Below are positions 7,423-19,300 of a stretch of 36,326 bases of DNA, one piece after another (within the stretch, counting starts at the first letter, position 1; every line of letters starts with the position of its first letter). Both the position numbers and the translations under genes were made by a program. The notes beneath the pieces were generated by a model. The model saw nothing but the letters and a program-made list of their open reading frames with translations, was not told where the DNA came from and made no database searches. Source of the DNA: Jiangella endophytica (GTDB lineage: Bacteria > Actinomycetota > Actinomycetes > Jiangellales > Jiangellaceae); NCBI RefSeq assembly GCF_003427025.1, contig NZ_QVAI01000034.1:1-36326 (forward strand), read 5' to 3'.

Positions 7423-7740
7423 TCATCCCAGTCCGGAGCGCAGGAACGCGTCGGTCACCCGGCGCTGGGCGAACGCGTACGCCACGACCAGCGGCGCGGC
7501 GACCACCGTGGCGGCGGCCAGCAGCGGGCCCCAGGCGGTGCCCTGCTCGGTCTCGAAGATCCGCAGCCCGAGCCGCGACACCAGCAGGTAGTGCGGCACC
7601 ACCAGCGCCTGCTGCGGCACCAGGGCCGTCCCGATGAGTAGCCCGAACACCGCGCCGTTCGACCGGAACCGGTACCGCGTCAGCCCGTATGCGGCCAGCG
7701 TCGCGACGGTCAGCTGGCCCAGCGCCACCACCAGCGACAT
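7423..7740 (-). pseudogene. Relic of a sugar ABC transporter permease (MalG/UgpE type)
   Basis: The 105-residue frame holds two separate parts of a binding-protein-dependent permease. The first (SLVVALGQLTVATLAAYGL, RYRF, GTALVPQQALVVPHYLL, SRLGL) matches TM2-TM3 of MalG-like proteins. The second (TEQGTAWGPLLAAATVVAAP, then AYAFAQRRVTDAFLRSGLG) matches their extreme C-terminus. The N-terminal part and about 100 residues between the pieces, including the EAA loop that docks the ATPase, are missing. A functional permease is about 270-300 residues. No partner permease, binding protein or ATPase lies nearby. An ATG with GGAAG upstream remains, so a peptide could still be made. Confidence 0.7.
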
Positions 7741-8035
7741 GGGTTCTTCCGTGGTTCCGCGGTTCTGATCGCGTCGGTGGCGGTCGGCCGGTCCGGTGAG
7801 CGGTGTGGGATCGCCGCCCCTCAGCCCCCGGCCCACCCGGCTCGAGCATGATCACCTGCCCCCGGGCACGGCACGGCAGTCCATGGCGCTGTCAATCGTC
7901 ATCAACGACGAAGGGCCGGGTCACATCGTCACGCCGTGGCGCCGACGCGACCGACAGCTACCCGTGCGGCGGACCCGTCCGTCCCGTCCTCGACTCCCGA
8001 CCTGCCGTCCTCACCACCATTCGGACTCACTCATC
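7741..8035. other. Intergenic stretch with a LacI-operator-like half site
   Basis: No gene is convincing here. GCGCTGTCAA at 7886-7895 equals one half of the TTGACAGCGCTGTCAA palindrome often seen upstream of actinobacterial LacI-regulated sugar operons. On the minus strand it lies about 150 bases upstream of the permease relic. It may be what remains of that operon's operator. Confidence 0.25.
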
Positions 8036-8049
8036 TAGGGTTCTGGTTC
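8036..8049 (+). promoter_or_regulatory. -10 box TAGGGT of the MetE-like gene
   Basis: TAGGGT (8036-8041) is followed by eight bases and the GTG at 8050. This decides the start codon and indicates a leaderless mRNA. Confidence 0.6.
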
Positions 8050-11426
<3,377 letters not shown>

Positions 11427-11441
11427 GCAGGCGACGACACG

Positions 11442-11475
11442 CGCGAAGGGCCCGGCGTGAGCCAGACCCTTCGTG
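11442..11475 (+). terminator. Terminator-like hairpin after ligA
   Basis: CGCGAAGGG (11442-11450) pairs with CCCTTCGTG (11467-11475), nine pairs with one G-U, around a 16-base loop, 15 bases after the ligA stop. Confidence 0.5.
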
Positions 11476-12022
11476 TCCAGGAAGACTCGTCCGCCGCCCG
11501 GAGGCGCGAGACGAGCTGCTCCGTGGAACCGGAGATCGGAGCTCCTCGAGCCGCGAGGTGCGCGACCCTAAGCCCGGGCCGAGAAACGGCCCGCGACAGC
11601 GGCGTAGGCCTGCAGCCGCAACTTGGCGAGGTACCGGCTAGGACGTAGCCGGCTGAGGTGTCTCCGTCCGTGCTGACGACTCATGCTGGGTCCTCTCGCT
11701 ACTACGAGGTTCCGCACAGCCGCCGTACGACCGCTCGGGAACCAGACGATGTGCCGGTGCCCCGAGCGGGACTCCAGTGTTCAGTTGTCCCTCCATGATC
11801 GTTCCGTCCAGCGGAGCGGTCAAGGGGGTGGCGGGTATGCGCCGTTTACCCGGTTTTACCTGCGGATTTACCTTCGCGAAAAAAGTCCGTGCCGGGGTCT
11901 GGCGCGGGAGGCGTCCGCTCATGCATTCTTGCGTCGTCAAGGCACGTCTCGCCGCAGAAACACCCGGTGGTCACACCATCGTCAGTGCCACCTCTGCGCC
12001 CGTCCCCCGAAGTGAGGTTCCC
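11476..12022. other. Long intergenic region with TTTACC direct repeats
   Basis: No gene here is convincing; short frames have no protein-like composition. A 6-bp stem (CCGGCT/AGCCGG) lies near 11633-11652. The region 11840-11885 is locally AT-rich and holds three TTTACC copies. An in-frame extension of the next gene runs back to 11777 but lacks homology-like character. No riboswitch class was recognised. Confidence 0.5.
11844..11872 (+). promoter_or_regulatory. Three TTTACC direct repeats
   Basis: TTTACC occurs at 11845, 11855 and 11867, roughly one helical turn apart, in an AT-rich patch that stands out from its surroundings. It could be a regulator binding site; the outer copies are 22 bp apart, as two 11-bp PhoP-box units would be, but the middle copy is off register. 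Confidence 0.35.
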
Positions 12023-13129
12023 ATGACCTCTTTCGCTGAGCATGTGGCTCCAGCGGCGGAGCTCTTCCCGGTGGCGGCGCCCTGGCCGCGTCGGCTCGGA
12101 GCCGCCAAGACCTCCTACATCACCCGGCACGTGATCGACCTCGTGCCGTCCGGCGACGAGCTGATGCTCGCGCCGGCGACCATCCCGGCGGCCGGCGACG
12201 TGATCCTGGCGCGGGTCGAGTCGATCGGCGCGCACGACTGGATCGAGCGCCCCGACGGGCGCAAGGCGCGGCTGTTCGCGGGCGACGAGATCGTGGTCGC
12301 GTACGGCGCCCGGTACGCCACCGACGCCTACGAGGCCGTCGTCCCCGACGACCTCGGGCCGTGCGACCTGGTCGCTGCCGGCGGCATGGCCGGCCGGGTC
12401 GTCGGCGCCTATTCCGGGTTCGCCGCGCCGACGCGCATCGTGCCGATCGGCCGGCTGGCCGGGCCCGACGGACGTGGTCTGACGGTGCGCGACGGCGCGC
12501 CGATCCGGCCGGCGCCGGTGCCGCCGCCCGTCCACCCGCCCGTGGTCGCCGTCGTCGGCACCTCGATGAACGCCGGCAAGACGACGTCGGCCGCCTCGCT
12601 CGTGCGCGGCGTCACCCGGTCCGGCCGGCGGGTCGGCGCGGCGAAGGTCACCGGGACCGGCGCCGGCAACGACCGCTGGCACCTCGTCGACGCCGGTGGC
12701 GCGCCGGTGCTCGACTTCACCGACGCCGGGTTCCCGTCGACCCACCTGGTGTCGCCGGACGACCTGGTCGCGACGTACTTCGGGCTGCTGTCCGCTGTCG
12801 CGGCGGCCGAGCCCGACATGGTGGTCATCGAGATCGCCGACGGCGTCGCGCACGTCGAGACCGCCCGGCTGCTGGCCGACCCGGCCGTCCGCGCGACGCT
12901 GAGTGGCGTGCTGTTCGCGGCCGGCGACGCGCTCGGCGCACTGTCCGGGGTGAACCTGCTCCGGTCGTGGCACCTGCGGGTGACCGCCGTGACAGGCATG
13001 GTGACGGCGTCGCCGCTGGCCGCGCGCGAGGCGGCCGCGCTGGTGGACGTCCCCGTCGTCACCACGAGCGAGCTGATGGACCCGTCCATCGCCGCCGCGC
13101 TGGTGTCGCTGGACTCCGAAGCGGCCTGA
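12023..13129 (+). CDS. P-loop NTPase resembling DUF1611/DgcN-type proteins
   Basis: This 368-residue protein has a Walker A GTSMNAGKTT at residues 179-188 with K186, in a BioD-like fold (VVAVVGTSMNAGKTTSAASL, AKVTGTGAGNDRW). The Asp and Glu in MVVIEIADGVAHVE probably bind Mg2+. The N-terminal 170 residues form a separate, beta-rich domain with LAAGGMAGRVVGAYSG. This combination resembles COG3367/DUF1611 proteins, some of which are now known as DgcN, but the substrate here is unknown. ATG 12023 has GAGG five bases upstream. The gene is single and ends before a strong bidirectional terminator. Confidence 0.65.
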   Translation: MTSFAEHVAPAAELFPVAAPWPRRLGAAKTSYITRHVIDLVPSGDELMLAPATIPAAGDVILARVESIGAHDWIERPDGRKARLFAGDEIVVAYGARYATDAYEAVVPDDLGPCDLVAAGGMAGRVVGAYSGFAAPTRIVPIGRLAGPDGRGLTVRDGAPIRPAPVPPPVHPPVVAVVGTSMNAGKTTSAASLVRGVTRSGRRVGAAKVTGTGAGNDRWHLVDAGGAPVLDFTDAGFPSTHLVSPDDLVATYFGLLSAVAAAEPDMVVIEIADGVAHVETARLLADPAVRATLSGVLFAAGDALGALSGVNLLRSWHLRVTAVTGMVTASPLAAREAAALVDVPVVTTSELMDPSIAAALVSLDSEAA

Positions 13130-13173
13130 GCCCGGCGCTGCCGAGGCCCGGCCCGAGGCCGTCCGACGTAGTG

Positions 13174-13216
13174 CGAGGGCCCGTCGTCCCGTTCTGCCGG
13201 GGACGGCGGGCCCTCG
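13174..13216. terminator. Strong bidirectional terminator between convergent genes
   Basis: A 17-bp stem with one G-U pair (13174-13190 with 13200-13216) encloses a nine-base loop. It lies between the P-loop gene on the plus strand and the LuxR-type gene on the minus strand and can serve both. Confidence 0.8.
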
Positions 13217-13223
13217 TCGCTCG

Positions 13224-13317
13224 GGGCCGGGCGAGGAGTCGAACCTCGCATGTGGGCGCGGGGGTCACCCTCGGTCCGCCTCACCCGGGTGGGTAGTTGC
13301 CGTATGTCTACCGGCCC
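13224..13317 (-). other. tRNA-like relic (T-arm and acceptor stem only)
   Basis: On the minus strand 13249-13231 forms a T-arm-like hairpin, GCGAGG-TTCGACT-CCTCGC, with the TTCRANY loop of tRNA. It is followed at once by CCGGCCC (13230-13224), which pairs with GGGCCGG at 13317-13311 as a seven-pair acceptor stem. The 94-base span suits a class II tRNA, but no D-arm or anticodon arm with a seven-base loop can be drawn. It may be a decayed tRNA gene or an old attachment site, or chance in GC-rich DNA. Confidence 0.3.
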
Positions 13318-13355
13318 GGATCTCGCAACGGGATGATGGCGCGAATCATTCCCGA

Positions 13356-16325
13356 TCAGAGCTCCGGTGTGAGTCGGGCCGCGAGCTCGCTGCGCGACCG
13401 GCAGCCGAGCTTGCGCAGCACGCTGGACACGTGGCTCTCGACCGTCCGCGGCGACAGGAACAGGTCGGTGGCGATCTCCCGGTTCGTCCGGCCGCGCGCC
13501 GCGAGGACGGCGATCTCGTGCTCGCGGGCGGACAGATCCAGCCCGCCGGAGCGCCGGCCGCCCCGCCACGGATACGGGACGGCGACGCCGTAGCGGCGCA
13601 TCGTGCTGGTCACGCGCGCGATGTCGCGGCTGGCCTGGAGGTCCCCGTAGCCGCGCAGCGCCTGCTCGAGCAGCTCGCCGCCGGCCGGGCCGGCCGCGCC
13701 GGCCGGCGCGTGCTCGCACCGCCAGCCGCCGAGTCGCTCCGTCGCCCGCAGCTCCTCGTAGCGCAGCCCCGCCGTCGCCAGCACCGCGCGCGCCGCCGAC
13801 TGCAGCGCGTCCGCCCGCCCCGGCTCGCCGGCGGCCAGGGCCAGTACCGCCTGACACCCGTACAGCGCGGCCTCGGCGAGCGGCGCGTCGACCGGCCCCA
13901 CGTGCTCCGCCAGCTCGTCGACCAGGCCGGCGACCTCCGCGGTCGTCCCCAGGGCCGCGTGCCCGTCGACCAGCCCGGCCACCGCCGGCGCCGCCCAGAT
14001 CCAGTGCCCCTTCTCGCGCGCCGGCTCGAGCGCGGCGCGGGCCTGGGCGACGCCGCCCGCGACATCGTCCAGCCCCAGGAGCAGCCGCGCCAGCGCCGAC
14101 CGCGCCGCCACCAGCGGCCACACCGCCCCGAGCCGCTCCGTCGTCGCGACGAGCTCGCGCAGCCGGCCGACCGCCTCGGCCGTGTCGCCGCCGGCGGCCA
14201 GCATCGCCGTGTGCAGCAGCTCGCCGTCCAGCGCCGCGGCACCGAACCGCGACGGCTCCAGCGCGAGCGCCCGGGCCCGCGCGGCCAGCCCGTCCCACCG
14301 CCCGGCGGCGTGGTCGACCGACACGGCGACCAGCTCGATGACCTCGGTGACGCGCACGTACTCGGCCTCCGCGGCGACCCGCCGGCCCTCGGCCAGCAGC
14401 TCACCGGCCCGGTGGACGTGACCGATGTGCAGCGCGGCCTGGGCCCAGTTCACGCAGGCCCGGGCGTGCTCGCGCGGGTGGCCGAGCAGGATGTCGTCGC
14501 CGCGGAGGTCGTCGACCAGTTTCCAGCCGGACGGGTCGCCCTGCTCCAGCAGCAGCGATGCGTGCGTGATGCGGGCCGCGAGCCGCACCTCGGGCCGCCC
14601 GCTGCGCCGCGCGGCCCGTTCGGCCTGCTCGTAGCGGGCGGTGTGCTCGCGCAGGTGCCGCCCGACGACGGTCTCCGGCGCGGCCAGGACGGCGAGCGCG
14701 CGGGTCAGCAGCGCCGGCCGGTCCTCGAGGTCGTCGACCGCCCGCTCGATCTCCAGGTATCCGTCGCGCGCCCGTCCCTGCTGCCGCAGCGCCCTGCCCA
14801 GCGCGAAACGCAGCTCGCCGCGGCTGCCGGCCGGCAGGCCGGGGGTCTCCAGCAGCCGCTCCAGGATCGGCACCGCCTCGGAGTGCGCGAGCCCGTCGAC
14901 GGCGGCCCGGCCGAGCTTGGCGGCCAGCCGCAGCCGCACCTCCAGCGCCACGTCGCCGACGGCGGTCGCGTCGAGCAGGAAGCGCGCGGCGAGGGCGTCG
15001 TCGCCGTGGGCGACGGCCTGGTCGGCGGCCAGTTCGGCGTAGTGGACGAAGGCCGCGGTGTCGCCGGCGCGCTGGTGGTGGTGCGCGACGCGGGCCAGCG
15101 GCAGCGGCTCGCCGCGCCGCTCGACCGCCTCGGCGACCGATCGATGCAGCCAGCGCCGCGTTGCCGCGGGCAGCGCCTCGTAGACGATCTGCTGCGCCAG
15201 GACGTGCCGGAACCGGCTCTGCCCGTCGTGCTCGTGCAGCAGCCCGGCCGACTCGGCCGCCGCCAGTGCGGCCGCGACCTGCGCGCCGTCGCGTCCGACG
15301 ACCTCGCCGACCAGCCGCGGGTCGACGGCGAGACCGTCGACGGCGGCGACGGACAGCACCTCGGTCGCGACGGGGTCCAGCGCGGCCAGCCGCTCGCGGA
15401 CGACGTCGCGCAGCGCCGTCGGGACGGCGAGTCCGGCCAGCGCGTCGGTGCGCCGGGCCACCTCGTCGGCCGGCTCGCGTTCGAGCAGCGTGCGCAGCAC
15501 CTCCTCGACGACGAACGGGATGCCGCCGGTCTTGTCGGCCAGCGCGGCGGCCGTCGGCGCGGGGACGTCGGTGCCGAGGATGCGCCGGGCCAGTTCGCCG
15601 ACGTCGTCGACGCCCAGGGGAGCGAGGTCGATCGAGAGCGCCGGCCCGGACGGCGCCCGTGCGAACGCCTCGCCCAGCGGCGGCGGGCCGGCCTCCGTCC
15701 GCGCCGTCACGACGACGGACAGCCGCGGTGGCTGGTGCGCGGCGAGGAACGTCAGGAAGTCGATCGTGCCGGCGTCGGCCCAGTGTGCGTCCTCGACCAC
15801 CAGGACCGCCGGGCCCAGGTGATCGAGCAGCTCCGTCGCGGCCCGGAACACCCGGTGCATGGCGGCCCGCTGGTCGTCCAGCGGCGGGAGCGGGGCCGGC
15901 AGGCGGTCGGCGATCTCCGGGACCAGCGGGGCCAGCGCGCCGGCGACCGGGCTGAGCGCGTCGCGGTCGACGGCGGGGCCGTGCTCCCGGACGGCGTCCA
16001 GCAGCGGACCCAGCGGGAACGGCTCGCGCAGATGCTCGCAGTGGCCGACGAGGACACGTCGTCCGCCCAGGTCGGAGCGGATCAGCTCGCGCACCAGCCG
16101 GCTCTTGCCGATGCCGGACTCGCCGGCGATGACCACCCGCGACGGCGGCGCCGTGACGGCCGCGCGCACCCGCGCCAACTCGTCGTCCCGGCCGACGAGG
16201 ACCGGCGACCCCCAGGTCCGCCGCGCCTCGGCAGCCGCGTGGTCAGAAATGGCGGCGACTCCCATCCGACGGGGCGCGTGGCCGGGATCCGTGGCGCCAT
16301 GAGGGCATTTGTCAGTGTAGGTCAC
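13356..16325 (-). CDS. Large ATP-binding LuxR family (LAL-type) transcriptional regulator
   Basis: This protein of 989 residues has an N-terminal AAA-type ATPase (Walker A GESGIGKS at 68-75; Walker B VLVVEDAHWAD), a long helical TPR-like middle, and a C-terminal LuxR helix-turn-helix (LSAREHEIAVLAARGRTNRE, then LFLSPRTVESHVSSVLRKLG). LAL regulators are usually ATP-dependent activators. GTG 16325 gives the longest form; ATG 16265 (starting MGVAAIS) is an equal candidate, and neither has a ribosome binding site. It is divergent from the subtilase gene with only 62 bases between them, so it may control that gene. Confidence 0.9.
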   Translation of the reverse strand: MTYTDKCPHGATDPGHAPRRMGVAAISDHAAAEARRTWGSPVLVGRDDELARVRAAVTAPPSRVVIAGESGIGKSRLVRELIRSDLGGRRVLVGHCEHLREPFPLGPLLDAVREHGPAVDRDALSPVAGALAPLVPEIADRLPAPLPPLDDQRAAMHRVFRAATELLDHLGPAVLVVEDAHWADAGTIDFLTFLAAHQPPRLSVVVTARTEAGPPPLGEAFARAPSGPALSIDLAPLGVDDVGELARRILGTDVPAPTAAALADKTGGIPFVVEEVLRTLLEREPADEVARRTDALAGLAVPTALRDVVRERLAALDPVATEVLSVAAVDGLAVDPRLVGEVVGRDGAQVAAALAAAESAGLLHEHDGQSRFRHVLAQQIVYEALPAATRRWLHRSVAEAVERRGEPLPLARVAHHHQRAGDTAAFVHYAELAADQAVAHGDDALAARFLLDATAVGDVALEVRLRLAAKLGRAAVDGLAHSEAVPILERLLETPGLPAGSRGELRFALGRALRQQGRARDGYLEIERAVDDLEDRPALLTRALAVLAAPETVVGRHLREHTARYEQAERAARRSGRPEVRLAARITHASLLLEQGDPSGWKLVDDLRGDDILLGHPREHARACVNWAQAALHIGHVHRAGELLAEGRRVAAEAEYVRVTEVIELVAVSVDHAAGRWDGLAARARALALEPSRFGAAALDGELLHTAMLAAGGDTAEAVGRLRELVATTERLGAVWPLVAARSALARLLLGLDDVAGGVAQARAALEPAREKGHWIWAAPAVAGLVDGHAALGTTAEVAGLVDELAEHVGPVDAPLAEAALYGCQAVLALAAGEPGRADALQSAARAVLATAGLRYEELRATERLGGWRCEHAPAGAAGPAGGELLEQALRGYGDLQASRDIARVTSTMRRYGVAVPYPWRGGRRSGGLDLSAREHEIAVLAARGRTNREIATDLFLSPRTVESHVSSVLRKLGCRSRSELAARLTPEL

Positions 16326-16351
16326 GGATGTTGTGATCCGGGGTCCGTCGC

Positions 16352-16387
16352 TACGGTGCCGTCCACACCCAGCGAGAGGGAGACCCG
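16352..16387 (+). promoter_or_regulatory. Promoter and ribosome binding site of the subtilase gene
   Basis: TACGGT (16352-16357) can be the -10, with TGTTGT (16329-16334) 17 bases upstream as a poor -35. GAGAGGGAG just before the ATG at 16388 is a clear ribosome binding site. This exported protein is therefore translated from a leadered mRNA, unlike many neighbours. Confidence 0.45.
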
Positions 16388-19300
16388 ATGCAGCGACGGG
16401 CAGTGTGGACGGGACGGCGGGCGGCCGCGATGGTCGCCGCGGCCGGGCTCGTGGCGGCGGCCGCGCCCACCGGCGGCGCGGCGGAGTCCGCCGCGGGCGA
16501 CAGCTCCGAGCCGAAGACGTACGTCGTCCAGATGGCGCTGGACCCGGTCGCGACCTACGACGGCGGCGTCGGCGACCTGGCGGCGACTCGCGCCGAGCCC
16601 GGCGAGGACGTCGACCCCGAGGCGCCCGAGGTGGTGGAGTACACGGACCTCCTGCAGGAACAGCACCTCGACGCGCTGGAGCGGGTCGGCGTCGACGAGC
16701 CGCTCTACCACTTCGTCTACGCGTTCGACGGGTTCGCGGCGGAGCTGACGGCGGACCAGGCGGCCGAGCTGGCCGCGCGGCCGGACGTCGTCGCCGTCAC
16801 CGAGGACAGCAAGCGCGAGATCGACACGTCGTCGACGCCGTCGTTCCTCGGCCTGGACGACGACGGCGGGCTGTGGGAGCAGCTGGGCGGGCCGGTCGGG
16901 TCGCTGCGCGAGCCCGGGGCCGGCGAGGACGTCGTCATCGGCGTCATCGACACCGGGATCTGGCCGGACGCGAAGAGCTTCACCGACCGAGACGAGCGTG
17001 GCCGGCGCACCTACGCGTCCCGGCCGTTCGGCTTCCGCGGCGCGTGCAAGGGCGCCGCCGACGATTCCTGGGCGCCGAACGACTGCAACGCCAAGCTGCT
17101 CGGGGCCCGTCACTTCAACGCCGGCTGGGGCGGTGACGAGGGCATCGCCGAGCAGCTGCCCTGGGAGTTCGTGTCGCCGCGCGACTACAACGGGCACGGC
17201 ACGCACACCGCGTCGACCGCCGGCGGCAACCACGGCGTCGCGACGACCGGTCCGGCCGCGGCCTTCGGGTCGATCAGCGGCATCGCGCCGCGCGCCCGCA
17301 TCGCCGCGTACAAGGCGCTGTGGTCGACCGAGGACGGGTCGACGGCGGGCGGCTACGACTCCGACCTGGTGGCGGCGGTCGACCAGGCGGTGGCCGACGG
17401 CGTCGACGTCATCAACTACTCGGTGTCGGGCACCAGCACCGACTTCCTCGACCCGGTCGAGCTGGCCTTCCTCAACGCGGCCGACGCGGGCGTGTTCGTC
17501 GCCGCGTCCGCCGGCAACGACGGCCCCACCGGGGGCACCGTCGCGCACCCCAGCCCCTGGGTGACGACCGTCGCGGCCGGCACGCACGACCGCGGGACGT
17601 CCGGCTCGGCGACGCTGGGCGACGGGACGTCGCACACCGGGGCCTCCGTCGCGGCGACGCAGGCCGGGCCCGCGCCGCTGGTCGACGCGGCCGCCGCCGG
17701 GCTGGCCGGCGCCGACCCGGCGGCCGTCGCGCAGTGCTGGTCAGCCGCGGACAACGGCGGCACCGCCGTGCTCGATCCGGCGGTGGTGACCGGGAAGATC
17801 GTGCTCTGCGACCGTGGCGTCACCCCGCGCGTCAGCAAGAGCAAAGCCGTCGCCGAGGCCGGCGGCATCGGGATGATCCTGGTCAACACCGGTGCGGAGT
17901 CGCTGAACACCGACTTCCACTCGGTGCCGACGCTGCACGTCGCCGACACCTCGCGCGAGGCGCTCAAGGCCTACGCCGCCACCGAGGGCGCGACGGTGAC
18001 CGTTCACGCGGCCACGATCAGCAGCGACACCCCGGCGCCGCGCGTCGCCGACTTCTCCTCGCGTGGGCCGCTGACCGCCGGGGCCGGCGACCTGCTCAAA
18101 CCCGACCTCGTCGCGCCGGGCCAGGACATCCTGGCCGCCGTCGCGCCGCCCGGGCACAACGGGATGGACTTCGACCTGTCCAGCGGCACGTCGATGTCCG
18201 CGCCGCACGTCGCCGGGCTGGCCGCGCTACTGGCGGACCGGCACCCGGACTGGTCGCCGATGATGATCAAGTCGGCGCTGATGACCACCGGGTTCGACGT
18301 CCTCGACAGCGACGGCGCCGACCCCGCGGTGATCTTCGCGCAGGGTGCCGGCCACGTCGCGCCGAACCGCGCGGCCGACCCCGGCCTGGTCTACGACAGC
18401 GACGCCGACGACTGGCTGGCGTTCCTGTGCGGCGCCACCCGCGGTGTCGAGGAGGACACGTGCGATTCCCTGGAGTCCGCCGGACTCTCCCTGGAACCGA
18501 GCGACTTCAACGGCCCGTCGATCGCGATCGGCCGGGTGTCGAACCACGCGAGCGTGACGCGGACGGTGACGAACGTCGGCGCCACCGCCTCGACGTACAC
18601 CGCCTCGGTGAGCGGCCTGGACGGGATCGACGTCACCGTCACGCCGAGCACGCTGACCCTCGCGCCCGGCGACAGCGCGACGTTCACCGTCACGTTCGAT
18701 GTCGTGTCGCCCCCGCTGAACGCCTACCTCGGTGGGCGGCTGACCTGGTCCGACGGCACGCACGACGTCCGTTCGCCGATCGTCCTGCGGGCCGGCGGCG
18801 AGGACTGGGAAGCCCGGTACGACGGCCCCGCCAGCGCCTTCGGGGCCGGGGAGGACGAGGGGCAGGAGGTCCTGCTCTCACCGTCCGGTGACCGTCTGTA
18901 CGTGGCCGGGAACAGCCTTCCGGCGCTGCCGGGGACGCTGCGGCCGGACTACGTGACCGCGGCGTACGACCCCGAGACCGGCGACGAGCTGTGGGCCGTC
19001 CGCTTCGACGGGCCGGTCCAGGGCGCCGACGAACTGGCCGGCTTCGGCGTCAGCCCGTCCGGTGACACCGTGTACGTCACCGGGAGTTCCACCGGTTCGG
19101 GCGGCCACTCTGACGTCGTCACCATCGCCTATGACGGTGCGACGGGGGCGCAGCTGTGGCTGGCCGCCTACGACGGGCCCGCGGGCGCCGGCGACGGAGC
19201 GGGCGGCCTGGCCGTCAGCCCGTCCGGCGACACCGTCTACGTCACCGGCATGGCCGCCGTGGCCGTCTCCGACGGGACCGAGCTCGACTACGCGACGATC

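Noticed and set aside
7837..8049. SAM or cobalamin riboswitch upstream of the MetE-like gene
   Set aside because: The -10 box lies eight bases from the start codon, so there is no leader to hold a riboswitch, and no conserved core was seen.
11638..11940. 100-codon minus-strand frame between ligA and the P-loop gene
   Set aside because: No recognisable family, no ribosome binding site or -10 at leaderless spacing; its middle is the complement of the TTTACC repeats.
13224..13317. Functional selenocysteine or serine tRNA
   Set aside because: The length and T-arm are suggestive, but no anticodon arm with a seven-base loop and no TCA anticodon can be placed.
13431..16748. 1105-codon open frame on the plus strand opposite the LAL-type regulator
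   Set aside because: The minus strand has clear ATPase and LuxR domains; the plus frame has none and runs into the subtilase gene.
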